Below are positions 42,353 through 54,419 of a stretch of DNA of 64,000 nucleotides, one piece after another (within the stretch, counting starts at the first letter, position 1; every line of letters starts with the position of its first letter). The position numbers were made by a program, and so were the translations under genes. Origin of the DNA: an alpha proteobacterium BAL199 (GTDB taxonomy: Bacteria > Pseudomonadota > Alphaproteobacteria > Thalassobaculales > Thalassobaculaceae); NCBI GenBank assembly GCA_000171835.1, contig ABHC01000010.1:62001-126000 (forward strand). Reading direction: 5' to 3'. The notes under the pieces were generated by a model, which was not told the DNA's origin, ran no database searches, and saw only the letters and a list, made by a program, of their open reading frames with translations.

Positions 42353-42798
42353 GCCAGGACTTCAATGACGACCTCGTCCGCCGGATGGCGGCCCTTCTCA
42401 ACGAGACGGGCCTCGGCGAGATCGAGTACGAGACCAAGGACCTGAAGGTCCGGATTGCCCGGCCGCAGGTCCAAATGACGGCTGTCGCCGCAGCACCCTC
42501 GATGGCAGCGCCTGCTGCCTCGACTGCCGCAGTACCGGCACCTGCGGTGGGTGCTGGCGAGCTCGGAGAAGTCGTGCCGTCGCCGATGGTCGGCACCGCC
42601 TACACCGCTCCCGAGCCGGGTGCCGCGCCCTATGTGCAAGCCGGCAGCAAGGTTGCCAAGGGCGACACTTTGCTGATTATCGAGGCCATGAAGGTCATGA
42701 ATCCGATCACGGCCCCACGCGCCGGGACAGTGAAGGCGGTGCTGGTGGATAGTGGCCAGCCGGTGGAGTACGGCCAGACTCTGGTTGTGCTGGAGTGA
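42349..42798 (+). CDS. accB: Biotin carboxyl carrier protein (BCCP)
   Basis: This subunit of acetyl-CoA carboxylase carries biotin between the carboxylase and transferase sites in fatty-acid synthesis. The 149-residue protein has an N-terminal helical part, an Ala/Pro-rich linker (about 44-72) and a biotinyl domain with the target lysine K115 in [11 protein letters not shown]. The start is TTG 42349, overlapping the aroQ stop (TTGA), so translation is coupled. accC follows 25 bases downstream. Confidence 0.95.
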   Translation: MSQDFNDDLVRRMAALLNETGLGEIEYETKDLKVRIARPQVQMTAVAAAPSMAAPAASTAAVPAPAVGAGELGEVVPSPMVGTAYTAPEPGAAPYVQAGSKVAKGDTLLIIEAMKVMNPITAPRAGTVKAVLVDSGQPVEYGQTLVVLE

Positions 42799-42823
42799 CG
42801 CAGGCGATCACGAAAACGGGGCG

Positions 42824-44170
42824 ATGCCGGTGTTTGAAAAAGTCCTGATCGCCAACCGCGGCGAAATTGCGCTCCGTATCCACCGCGCTTGCCGGGAGAT
42901 GGGGATCAAGACGGTCGCCGTACACTCGACCGCCGACGCCGATGCCATGCATGTGCGGCTCGCCGACGAGAGCGTATGCATTGGCCCGCCGCCGGCCCGC
43001 GACAGCTATCTGAACATTCCAGCGATCGTGTCGGCCGCCGCCGTGACCGGCGCCGATGCCATTCATCCGGGCGTTGGCTTCCTGTCCGAGAACGCGGCGT
43101 TCGCCGAAATCGTCGAGGCCCACGGCATCACCTTCATCGGTCCGTCGCCCGCTCACATCCAAGCGATGGGCGACAAGATCACCGCCAAGCGAACCATGGT
43201 CGAGCTTGGGGTTCCGTGCGTGCCCGGTTCGGAGGGCGAGGTGAAGACGCTGGAGACCGCACGAGCGGAAGCCAAGCGCATCGGCTATCCGATCCTCGTG
43301 AAGGCGGCCGCCGGCGGTGGCGGACGCGGGATGAAGGTCGCGGAAGGGCCGGAGAACCTGGAAGAAGCCTTCCACATGGCGCGGCGCGAGTCGGCTGCGG
43401 CCTTCGGCAACGACGCCGTCTACATGGAACGCTATTTGTCGCGGCCACGGCACATCGAGATCCAGATCGCCGCCGACAACCACGGCTCGGTCGTGCATTT
43501 CGGCGAGCGGGATTGTTCGATCCAGCGCCGCCACCAGAAAGTGGTCGAGGAAGCCCCATCGCCGGCGCTGAACGCGGCCGAGCGCGAACGAATCGGTCGC
43601 CGCGCCGTCGATGCCATCAGTCGCATGGGATACCGCAGCCTTGGAACCTTCGAGTTCCTGTACGAGGACGGCGAGTTCTTCTTCATTGAAATGAACACCC
43701 GCCTGCAGGTCGAGCATCCGATCACCGAGGCGATCACCGGCATCGATCTGGTGCGCCTGCAGATCCAGATCGCGTCCGGCGCACCACTCGGGATGACCCA
43801 GAAGGACATCACGTTCTCGGGCCACGCCATCGAGTGCCGGATCACCGCCGAAGATCCGGTGACGTTCCAGCCGCGGCCTGGAAAGGTGACCAACTACCAT
43901 GTCCCCGGCGGACTCGGCGTGCGTGTGGACTCCGCCCTGTATGCCGGCTATCCGGTCCCGCCGCACTACGACAGCCTGATCGCCAAGCTGGTGGTGCACG
44001 GTTCGACCCGGAACGAGTGTCTGCTCCGCTTGCGTCGAAGCCTCGACGAATTCGTCATCGAAGGTCTGCCGACCACGATTCCGCTGCACCAGCGCCTGAT
44101 GGCCGACCCCGATTTCATCAACGGCGACTACCACATCCGTTGGCTGGAGCAGGAGTTCCTGACGTCATAG
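42824..44170 (+). CDS. accC: Biotin carboxylase subunit of ACC
   Basis: This ATP-grasp enzyme carboxylates biotin on BCCP. It has 448 residues, starting VFEKVLIANRGEIALRIHRA. The glycine-rich ATP loop is KAAAGGGGRGMKV, followed by ERDCSIQRRHQKVVEEAPSP and EMNTRLQVEHPITE, with biotin-site residues conserved. The length and motifs match the standalone AccC. It is cotranscribed with aroQ and accB. The aat gene starts about 70 bases downstream. Confidence 0.96.
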   Translation: MPVFEKVLIANRGEIALRIHRACREMGIKTVAVHSTADADAMHVRLADESVCIGPPPARDSYLNIPAIVSAAAVTGADAIHPGVGFLSENAAFAEIVEAHGITFIGPSPAHIQAMGDKITAKRTMVELGVPCVPGSEGEVKTLETARAEAKRIGYPILVKAAAGGGGRGMKVAEGPENLEEAFHMARRESAAAFGNDAVYMERYLSRPRHIEIQIAADNHGSVVHFGERDCSIQRRHQKVVEEAPSPALNAAERERIGRRAVDAISRMGYRSLGTFEFLYEDGEFFFIEMNTRLQVEHPITEAITGIDLVRLQIQIASGAPLGMTQKDITFSGHAIECRITAEDPVTFQPRPGKVTNYHVPGGLGVRVDSALYAGYPVPPHYDSLIAKLVVHGSTRNECLLRLRRSLDEFVIEGLPTTIPLHQRLMADPDFINGDYHIRWLEQEFLTS

Positions 44171-44239
44171 CATCGGGCCGTTGCCCTGCCGGCTGCACCT
44201 GATAGCCTTTACCGGTCGCACCGTCCCCAGTCGGTGACC

Positions 44240-44893
44240 ATGTCGCAGATCCAACCCGAACTGCTGCTCCAGGCCTATGCCGTCGGTGTGTTCCCGATGG
44301 CCGAAGGGCGTGACGATCCGCGAACATTCTTCGTCGACCCGGATCGGCGCGGCATCATACCGCTCGACGGGTTCCATGTGTCCCGCAGCCTGCGCAAAAC
44401 CGTCCGCCAACGGCGCTTCCAGGTCACGTGCGATCGGGACTTCGCCAGCACACTCGCGGGATGCGCCGAGTCAACGGAACAGCGCCCCGACACCTGGATC
44501 AACCGTGAGATTTTCAGCCTGTTCGTGGCATTGCACGAGCGCGGCCACGCCCATTCGATCGAGGTTCGGCACAACGGCATTTTGGTCGGTGGGCTTTACG
44601 GAGTGCGGATCGGCGGCGCGTTCTTCGGCGAAAGCATGTTCAGCCGCGAGACCGACGCTTCGAAGGTCGCCTTGGTCCATCTGGTCGCACGCTTGCGGGC
44701 CGGGGGTTTCCTGCTGCTGGACAGCCAGTTCATCACCGGCCATCTGCAGCGGTTCGGAGCCGTCGAGATCCCACGCGAGGAATACCGCAGCCGCCTGCAG
44801 CAGGCGATCGCCACACCGGCTCAGTTCTTGCCGGCAGAAGGCGACTGGCCGGCAGTCGAATCACTGCTGCAGGCCAGCATCCAGACATCGTAA
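44240..44893 (+). CDS. aat: Leucyl/phenylalanyl-tRNA-protein transferase
   Basis: This N-end-rule enzyme adds Leu or Phe to proteins with N-terminal Arg or Lys, marking them for ClpAP. It has about 217 residues, with [55 protein letters not shown] and [14 protein letters not shown], all family signatures. ATG 44240 is used; GTG two codons upstream is possible. The last 73 bases overlap the convergent DUF2155 gene. Confidence 0.94.
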
Positions 44894-45270
44894 ACCGGAT
44901 GGTCCACGGAGTTCAGCGCCGGGCTCGACGCGAACATCCAGCCGTCGAAGATCCGGCGTGGCGCCTCGTCCGGCGGCTGATCCTCGATGATCAGGAACGC
45001 GGCACTCTCCGGCGCCAAGGTCGGCGGGTGCTCCTGGCAGGTCTGGGCGGTGATGTGCAGCGTGCCGAACACTACGGAGTCGCCCACCGGCACGGTGACC
45101 GTCGAAATCCGGGCCGTCACCTTGTCGAGGCCCTGCAGCTTGGCAACAGGCCGGGGAAGCCAGTCCGGTTCATCGGCCGATTGAGCATCCTGGGGTGACA
45201 GGGCAATCGCGACGCACAGCAGCAGCGCGCCGGCCGTGGCCTTTGTCATTCCATGCGTCATCCGTCGCAT
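44821..45270 (-). CDS. Secreted DUF2155 protein
   Basis: This 149-residue protein with a signal peptide (about 1-31, ending DAQSA) is presumably periplasmic. The DUF2155 domain is recognised by [20 protein letters not shown] and [20 protein letters not shown] followed by YDVW. Its role is unknown, but in alphaproteobacteria it habitually sits near aat, the mlaD-like gene and the NDUFA12-like gene, as here. Several in-frame ATGs are possible (45291, 45270, 45261, 45249); I chose 45270 because it gives a basic n-region. Confidence 0.8.
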
Positions 45271-45352
45271 CGCCACATCTCGGTCTCGCATGAAGTGTGC
45301 CGTTCCGGACTGGATAAGGCGCTGGAAATGAGGCGATTCCGCGGCTTGGTCG

Positions 45353-45820
45353 CTATTGCTTAGGGGGTTCGCCACCGGTTTGGCCGGCTGAGAACACGAA
45401 CTTGCCGAGCATCTGCACCAGATCAACCGCATCCTGGGTGTACTGGATTCGTCCGCCCGGCTTCAGCATTTCGGCATCGCCGCCCGGAGCGAGGTCCACG
45501 AAGTTGCCGCCAAGCAGGCCTTCGCTGGTGATCGACGCCGAAGTGTCGGCCGGCAGCTTGACCGACGGTTCCACGCTGAACGTCACCCGCGCCAGATAGG
45601 TCTCCGGATCGAGCTCCTGGCGCTTCACCGTGCCGACCTTAATGCCCGCCAGCCGCACGTCGCTGCCGACCCGCAGACCGCCCACGGTGGTGAAGTTTGC
45701 GTAGACTTCATAGCCGTCGGTCCGGCCGAGATCCGCCGTCGTGTACGCGAACATCAGAAAGAGCCCGGCAACGCCGAGCACCATGGCGCCCATCAAGGTT
45801 TCGATCAGACTGCGATTCAT
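45353..45820 (-). CDS. mlaD: MlaD-type MCE domain protein
   Basis: This 155-residue inner-membrane protein has one N-terminal transmembrane helix (about 5-27) and a periplasmic MCE domain (YANFTTVGGLRVGSDVRLAG, then VKVGTV-like repeats and SEGLLGGNFVDLAPGG). MlaD is the substrate-binding part of the Mla phospholipid transporter that keeps the outer membrane asymmetric. The other Mla genes are not adjacent. It lies between the NDUFA12-like and DUF2155 genes, all on the minus strand. Confidence 0.87.
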   Translation of the reverse strand: MNRSLIETLMGAMVLGVAGLFLMFAYTTADLGRTDGYEVYANFTTVGGLRVGSDVRLAGIKVGTVKRQELDPETYLARVTFSVEPSVKLPADTSASITSEGLLGGNFVDLAPGGDAEMLKPGGRIQYTQDAVDLVQMLGKFVFSAGQTGGEPPKQ

Positions 45821-45836
45821 GCCTGCGTGATCCCGT

Positions 45837-46196
45837 TCAGGCCGGCGTCCAGGGCTCGTAATCGCCCGTCGCCCGATCTCGTTTGCCGCCCTGCAGCACA
45901 TGGCCCGGCGGCCGATACGCGTAACGCGTACCAGTCAGGTTCGGCATGTGATCCTTCTGCCAGTCGAACCGCGGGACCTGCTGCTCGTTCGGCAGCGCGT
46001 TGGTCGAGTGGTGCAGCCAGGCATGCCAATCCGGTGGTACCTTCGAAGCTTCGGCCAGGCCGTTGTATACGACCCAACGCATTTCCCGACCGTCGCGCTT
46101 ACGGTTGGCCTTGTGCACGAAGTAGCGATTCCCATACGGGTCATCGCCCACGAGCTTGCCGTTGAGCCAGGTAAACACACGCAGTCCGACGTCCAT
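45837..46196 (-). CDS. NDUFA12-like complex I accessory protein
   Basis: This 119-residue homologue of mitochondrial NDUFA12 (B17.2), an accessory subunit of respiratory complex I, is found in alphaproteobacteria. Typical segments are GKLVGDDPYGNRYFVHKAN, RRMRWV-like EMRWVVYNGLAEASKVPPDW and HAWLHH. The proline-rich end GTRYAYRPPGHVLQGG is also characteristic. ATG 46196 begins the conserved region. It is first of a minus-strand group with the mlaD-like and DUF2155 genes. Confidence 0.9.
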   Translation of the reverse strand: MDVGLRVFTWLNGKLVGDDPYGNRYFVHKANRKRDGREMRWVVYNGLAEASKVPPDWHAWLHHSTNALPNEQQVPRFDWQKDHMPNLTGTRYAYRPPGHVLQGGKRDRATGDYEPWTPA

Positions 46197-46333
46197 TGGC
46201 AGTCCTCGGCGACCGGTCAAGATGCGGCCGGACTATGTCATCGCAGGCTGCAAACGTCCAGTCTGAGCGGCATCCGCCCGGCCATCCGGAACGGCACCGT
46301 TGCGCCGGAGTGCATCGCCTCGTAAGAGCATGA

Positions 46334-47266
46334 ATGATGTCGCTCCCCGCGTCCCCGCCACCGCCTCCTCAGCCGCCCGTCGTCGGCTCTTTGTCGGGGT
46401 TCGCGTTTATCATCGTGACCGCGCTGTTCTTCGGATCGGCGCCGACGTTTGCGCGGCTGGCGTTCGATGGCGGCACCGGCGCACTGACCTTGCAACTCGC
46501 GCGGTTTGCACTCGCCGGCGCAGGACTGTCGCTGCTGCTGGCGGTAACCGGCCGGCCGATGGTGATCCGACGGCACCATCTTCCGCTGCTGGCGGCCCTG
46601 GTGGTGCTGTCGGGTGGCGCCTCCTACGGCTACATGACCAGTGTGCGCAGCATCCCGGTTCCGGTGGCCAGCCTGGTGTTCTTCACCTTTCCGCTGATGG
46701 TCGGACCGCTCGCCCACCTGCTGGGCGACGAGCGGCTGACGCTCCGCCGGGTCCTGGCGCTCGGGGTCGGCTTCACCGGGATCGCGCTGTTGCTGGAAGG
46801 AGGAATGGCACACGCCGATCCCATCGGCCTTGCCATGGCTTTCGGCGGCGGCACCTGCGTCGCGGTCTCGTTCCAGGTCTCCCGGCGACTGACGGTCGAC
46901 ATTCCGCCGCTGCTGCTGACCGCCACGGTCGCCAGCGCCTGTGCGCTGTTCAGCGGGACGCTGATCGCCCTGCACGGCGGCCTGCAACTGCCGACCGATG
47001 CGCGAGGCTGGACTGGGGTACTTGGCAATGCAGTCGCCTACACAGTCGGTCTGACGTGTCTGTTTGCCGCGATCCAGCGGCTGGGAACGGTGAGGGCGGC
47101 CGTCGCCGTCAATCTGGAGCCGGTGGTGAGCGTGGCACTGGCCGCTGCCGTGCTCGGTGAGGCCCTGACCGGCATTCAATTGGTCGGGGCGTTCATCGTA
47201 CTCGCCGGTATCGTGCTGGCGCAGGGTCGCCGACCACGGCCGACCAGTTCGCGGGAGCCACGCTAG
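46334..47266 (+). CDS. EamA/DMT-family transporter
   Basis: This 310-residue inner-membrane protein has about ten predicted helices in two EamA repeats. The first repeat spans FAFIIVTALFFGSAPTFARL to about LLEGG. The second spans the remainder, from DPIGLAMAFGGGTCVAVSF to VLAGIVLAQG. Such drug/metabolite transporters export amino acids or other metabolites, but the substrate is not predictable. The first twenty residues are proline/serine rich. The gene stands alone. Confidence 0.86.
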   Translation: MMSLPASPPPPPQPPVVGSLSGFAFIIVTALFFGSAPTFARLAFDGGTGALTLQLARFALAGAGLSLLLAVTGRPMVIRRHHLPLLAALVVLSGGASYGYMTSVRSIPVPVASLVFFTFPLMVGPLAHLLGDERLTLRRVLALGVGFTGIALLLEGGMAHADPIGLAMAFGGGTCVAVSFQVSRRLTVDIPPLLLTATVASACALFSGTLIALHGGLQLPTDARGWTGVLGNAVAYTVGLTCLFAAIQRLGTVRAAVAVNLEPVVSVALAAAVLGEALTGIQLVGAFIVLAGIVLAQGRRPRPTSSREPR

Positions 47267-47577
47267 ATATAGGCTACGCAAGATTGTTGCCCACAAAATC
47301 TGTTGCATGGACCGGCTGATTCCAGCATCCTAAGGGCCGGTCATGCGTCGGAGAGCCGTGGACACCACGCGACGCTGGTCGATCTTGCGGGGTCAAACGC
47401 CCTAGAAGGCAAAGCCCCACCACAGGAAGTGAAGCCACACCTGAATACCTGCGATATTCAATCGCGGGACAGCTCTATATTTAATTTTACTTAAAACCAA
47501 GTGTTGATTTTAAGCAACAACTCCTGATTTGCAGGCGGAAAAGTTACCGATTCTTAACTTTCAGGCTTGCACCTTCT
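47267..47577. other. Gap upstream of nrdJ
   Basis: About 310 bases without a supported gene, AT-rich at 47450-47550. I looked for a cobalamin riboswitch, which would suit a B12-dependent enzyme, and found no B12-box sequence or convincing fold. The promoter of nrdJ probably lies in the right half. Confidence 0.45.
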
Positions 47578-47624
47578 CCCCCATATTCAGTAGCCTCCCT
47601 GCCGACATGCACAAGATGTGGTTC
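47578..47624 (+). promoter_or_regulatory. Putative NrdR box pair before nrdJ
   Basis: Two sites fit the NrdR consensus core C-w-A-t-A-T-a-T-w-G: CCATATTCAG at 47581-47590 (weaker) and CAAGATGTGG at 47612-47621 (good). The offset is exactly 31 bases, the three-helical-turn spacing reported for paired NrdR boxes. They lie about 60-100 bases before nrdJ. Binding of the NrdR repressor is inferred; the nrdR gene is not in this window. Confidence 0.62.
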
Positions 47625-47682
47625 CGACCTGCACGCGGGCCGGCCCGCCGCACGGATACGGACAGTCAGGGAGTCAGCAGCG

Positions 47683-51429
<3,747 letters not shown>

Positions 51430-51462
51430 CGCGTCACTCGCATAGACCTTTCCACCTTCCTG

Positions 51463-51497
51463 ACGGGCCCGGTCATTCGACCGGGCCCGTTTCGTTT
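51463..51497 (+). terminator. Intrinsic terminator of nrdJ
   Basis: ACGGGCCCGGTC at 51463-51474 and GACCGGGCCCGT at 51479-51490 form a perfect 12-bp stem with a 4-base loop, followed by TTCGTTT. It starts 33 bases after the stop. Confidence 0.92.
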
Positions 51498-51682
51498 GCT
51501 CGACCGCCTGCCGTGACTGAGCGCAATGTATACAACGCCCTTTCAACAACAACAAAACGAACTATATCCAAATATACTTAAAATACCCACCAATCTCCGA
51601 CTGACGTATATTTTAACAATGGCCCGATCATTAGCGATTTGTTAAACGATACAAGGGAATGCTAGGAGCGGAGGAACACCGC

Positions 51683-52258
51683 ATGTTCGGACGGTCCGGC
51701 AAGGACGACGAAAAGGCTGAGGCAGAAGCCCGACGACTCGAAGCCATGAAGGTTTCGATCGAGAGTGCACTAGCGCACCTTAAAGCTCATGCCGAGGCTG
51801 GTAACACCGACCGATGTGAAGGTGCCGCCAAGCGAATTTCCGAGACCCTCAAGAACCCCAAGCTACCTCCCGATTACTCAAAACAAGCACGCGGAGTCTT
51901 GGATTCCCTGCTGCTGCACGGCTTCATGAAGGCGACGGCCGTCGCCGCGAAAGCGGCGCTCGACGCCGCAAAATCCGACGATATCGAACTGCGTGCCAAA
52001 AAGATCAAGGAAGCCCGCGAAAAGCTCGCCGGAGCGGTCAAATACAAAGCCCCTGCCGAGTTCAAGGGCCAGTGCGAGCGGCTGCTGGAAGTCGCCATGC
52101 TGTCTGGCGGCGTCAAGGCGAAGGGCCCCACCAAAGCGAAGCCGCTCGACACCGCGCCGAAGCTGGAGAACCGGGCAAAGCCAAAGGACGACACGCCAGC
52201 CTCCGCAAAGCCAACCGCCCCGGTTCCTGCGGCAACCAAGACACGCACGGCAGGCTGA
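51683..52258 (+). CDS. Ala/Lys-rich protein of unknown function
   Basis: This 191-residue protein has no family I recognise. Residues 8-140 are strongly helical and rich in Ala, Lys and Glu (ESALAHLKAHAEAGNTDRCE, then KATAVAAKAALDAAKSDD). The last 45 residues are Pro/Ala/Lys low-complexity, with PAATKTRTAG at the end. There is no signal peptide. GGAGGAA precedes the ATG at a good distance, and the region upstream is AT-rich. It might bind nucleic acid through its basic tail, but this is speculative. Confidence 0.6.
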   Translation: MFGRSGKDDEKAEAEARRLEAMKVSIESALAHLKAHAEAGNTDRCEGAAKRISETLKNPKLPPDYSKQARGVLDSLLLHGFMKATAVAAKAALDAAKSDDIELRAKKIKEAREKLAGAVKYKAPAEFKGQCERLLEVAMLSGGVKAKGPTKAKPLDTAPKLENRAKPKDDTPASAKPTAPVPAATKTRTAG

Positions 52259-52344
52259 CACCCCGCTCAATCAGCCCGGCTGACCCGACTTCGACGACCG
52301 CCTCGCAGGCGTGTTTGCGTTGTCGCCTCGGCTGAGGCATCACG

Positions 52345-53226
52345 GTGGCGTTCGTCGATGCCGCGGAGCGTGCCATGTACCTGTCCACCGATGCAGAACG
52401 TGCCGAGGCACAGGCTTGGTTTGCCTCGCTTCGCGATCAGATCTGCGCCGCATTCGAAGCCCTTGAGGACGCCTACGACGGCCCGCTGCGCGATCAGCAC
52501 CCAGCCGGACGCTTTACCCGCAAGACCTGGGACCGGGACGGCGGCGGCGGTGGGACCATGTCGCTGATGCACGGTCGGGTGTTCGAGAAGGTCGGCGTCA
52601 ACATCTCGACGGTCCACGGCGAGTTCTCCGAAGAGTTCCGCGCCTCGATTCCCGGTGCCGCCGAGGATCCGCGATTCTTCGCCAGCGGCATCTCACTGGT
52701 TGCCCATCTGCGCTCGCCCCGCGTGCCGGCCGTGCACATGAACACCAGGCACATTGCCACGACCAAGAGTTGGTTCGGCGGCGGCGCCGACCTCACGCCC
52801 ATGGTCCCGGACGACACCGATACGCGCGACTTCCACGCCGCCTTTCAGGCCGCCTGCGACGCCCACGACCCGGCGTACTATCCGCGGTTCAAGGCGTGGT
52901 GCGACGAGTATTTCTTCCTGAAGCACCGCAACGAGCCACGCGGCGTCGGCGGCATCTTCTACGACTACGTGGACGGGGATTTCGCAACCGACCTCGCGTT
53001 CACCCGCGACGTCGGGCTTGCCTTTCTCGACGTCTATCCGAGCCTGGTCGAGCGGCACATGAGCGAGCCGTGGACCGATGCCGAGCGGCAGCACCAGCTG
53101 GTCCGGCGCGGCCGGTATGTCGAGTTCAACCTGTTATACGACCGCGGCACGCTGTTCGGCCTCAAGACCGGCGGCAACGTCGAGGCCATCCTGATGAGCC
53201 TGCCACCTGAGGTCGCTTGGCCATAA
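52345..53226 (+). CDS. hemF: Oxygen-dependent coproporphyrinogen III oxidase
   Basis: This enzyme makes protoporphyrinogen IX from coproporphyrinogen III in heme biosynthesis, using O2. The 293-residue protein has [34 protein letters not shown] with the characteristic [24 protein letters not shown] and the ending [20 protein letters not shown]. The start is GTG 52345; an internal ATG at 52375 is an alternative. The gene implies aerobic growth. Anaerobic hemN, if present, lies elsewhere. Confidence 0.95.
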   Translation: MAFVDAAERAMYLSTDAERAEAQAWFASLRDQICAAFEALEDAYDGPLRDQHPAGRFTRKTWDRDGGGGGTMSLMHGRVFEKVGVNISTVHGEFSEEFRASIPGAAEDPRFFASGISLVAHLRSPRVPAVHMNTRHIATTKSWFGGGADLTPMVPDDTDTRDFHAAFQAACDAHDPAYYPRFKAWCDEYFFLKHRNEPRGVGGIFYDYVDGDFATDLAFTRDVGLAFLDVYPSLVERHMSEPWTDAERQHQLVRRGRYVEFNLLYDRGTLFGLKTGGNVEAILMSLPPEVAWP

Positions 53227-53416
53227 CCAACGAACACGGCGTCGCTCAAGCGACAGTTTCAGTCGGTCTTGTGCATTGCACACAGCGCATGCCGGCCATC
53301 GCGGCATAGCGGTTTGCAACGCCCGCCGCGTTCTCCATTTACGTACTCACCACAGACGGATTCCGAAGGAGTCCGAGGATCACATCGGCCTGAAGGGCCG
53401 TTCTTGGAGATGCGTC

Positions 53417-53617
53417 ATGTCCACTTTTGACATCGCCGTCGAACGACGCGGCCCGGCCACAGTCCTAGTGTCCCTGGCTGGCTTGCCGTTGCGTGGACTG
53501 CAAGCCTTGCAGGCATGGCGCCTGCGGCGCGAGGGCATCCGCCTGTTGCTGGAGTTGGACGATCATCTGTTGCGTGACGCCGGCTTCATCCGCTCCGAGA
53601 TCGAGCGACTGCGCTGA
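53417..53617 (+). CDS. DUF1127 small protein
   Basis: This 66-residue arginine-rich protein has the DUF1127 arrangement ALQAWRLRREGIRLLLELDD, then LLRDAGFIRSEIERL, a short amphipathic domain of about 40 residues. In other alphaproteobacteria small DUF1127 proteins have been linked to RNA metabolism, phosphate and stress responses; here only the family is clear. ATG 53417 follows a GGAGA. It stands alone, after hemF. Confidence 0.85.
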   Translation: MSTFDIAVERRGPATVLVSLAGLPLRGLQALQAWRLRREGIRLLLELDDHLLRDAGFIRSEIERLR

Positions 53618-53654
53618 ACCGCGCGGACGGCTCAGTGCTTCGACCGCTTCTTCG

Positions 53655-54419
53655 CTAACCCTGAACGATTTCGACCGCGACCGACCCAACTCCGGCGATC
53701 GTGTTGGTTGCGGTCGTTCCGGCTACCGCCTTATCGACGCTGGTCCATGAACCGCTGATGATGACGTCGCCGGCCTTCAGGCCGCGCGCCGTCATCGATG
53801 GTCCCCACAGGCCGAGGTTGTTCGCCAGCCAGACCAGCAGGCGAATGGCGTCCTCACCGGGGTACTTCGTGCCCGGCACCGTCTTGACCAGGTCGCCCAT
53901 CCGGAAATCGACCGTCAGATCCTCGACCTTCAAATCGCCGGCGCCGCGTCCGACCGCCGACACGACGGTTGCGCCGTTCGCCTGGAAATCGGCAAAGGCC
54001 GCCATCGGTGGAATTCCCGGCCAATCGGCAAAGCGTGGATCCACGATCTCGATCGCTGCCGCCACGCCCTCGACCGCCGCCAACACCTCAGCCGCCGCAT
54101 AGGGCGCGCTACGAGCCGGCAGGTCGCGCGCCATCACGAACGCCAGTTCCGCTTCGAGCCACATCGGGTGTGTTTCCGAGACGGTGATCCGACTCCGATC
54201 CCGATGGATCGTACCGGCGGCCAGCGGGGCCGCACCCGGCTCGCCGGTCCGACCGTTTGATCCGACCTTGAAGCCGGCCACGCCAAGCCCGAGGGCGTCG
54301 AACGTCGCGATCTGCGCGGCATACGCAGCAGCCCGATCGTCTGGGATCGAAGCCGGGAGCGGTGCGCGTCGACCGGCACGGCGGGCCGCCACCATGGCAG
54401 CGGTGAAGTCGGTGGTCAT
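53655..54419 (-). CDS. 2-Keto-4-pentenoate hydratase-like protein
   Basis: This 254-residue protein has the fumarylacetoacetase-like hydratase fold (MhpD family). Motifs are GFKVGSNGRTGEPGAAPLAAG, the metal site MWLEAELAFVMARDL with two Glu, AIEIVDPRFADWPG and VISGSWTSVDKAVAGTTA. Known relatives act on 2-keto-4-pentenoate or 4-oxalocrotonate in aromatic breakdown, but the substrate here is not established. ATG 54419 overlaps the stop of the CCA transferase gene by 4 bases, which ties it to an otherwise RNA and housekeeping operon. Confidence 0.82.
   Translation of the reverse strand: MTTDFTAAMVAARRAGRRAPLPASIPDDRAAAYAAQIATFDALGLGVAGFKVGSNGRTGEPGAAPLAAGTIHRDRSRITVSETHPMWLEAELAFVMARDLPARSAPYAAAEVLAAVEGVAAAIEIVDPRFADWPGIPPMAAFADFQANGATVVSAVGRGAGDLKVEDLTVDFRMGDLVKTVPGTKYPGEDAIRLLVWLANNLGLWGPSMTARGLKAGDVIISGSWTSVDKAVAGTTATNTIAGVGSVAVEIVQG

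Noticed and set aside
47267-47682. Possible cobalamin riboswitch before nrdJ
   Set aside because: The only suggestive piece is AAGCCAC near 47430. No B12-box consensus, no matching downstream stem and no terminator fold were visible.
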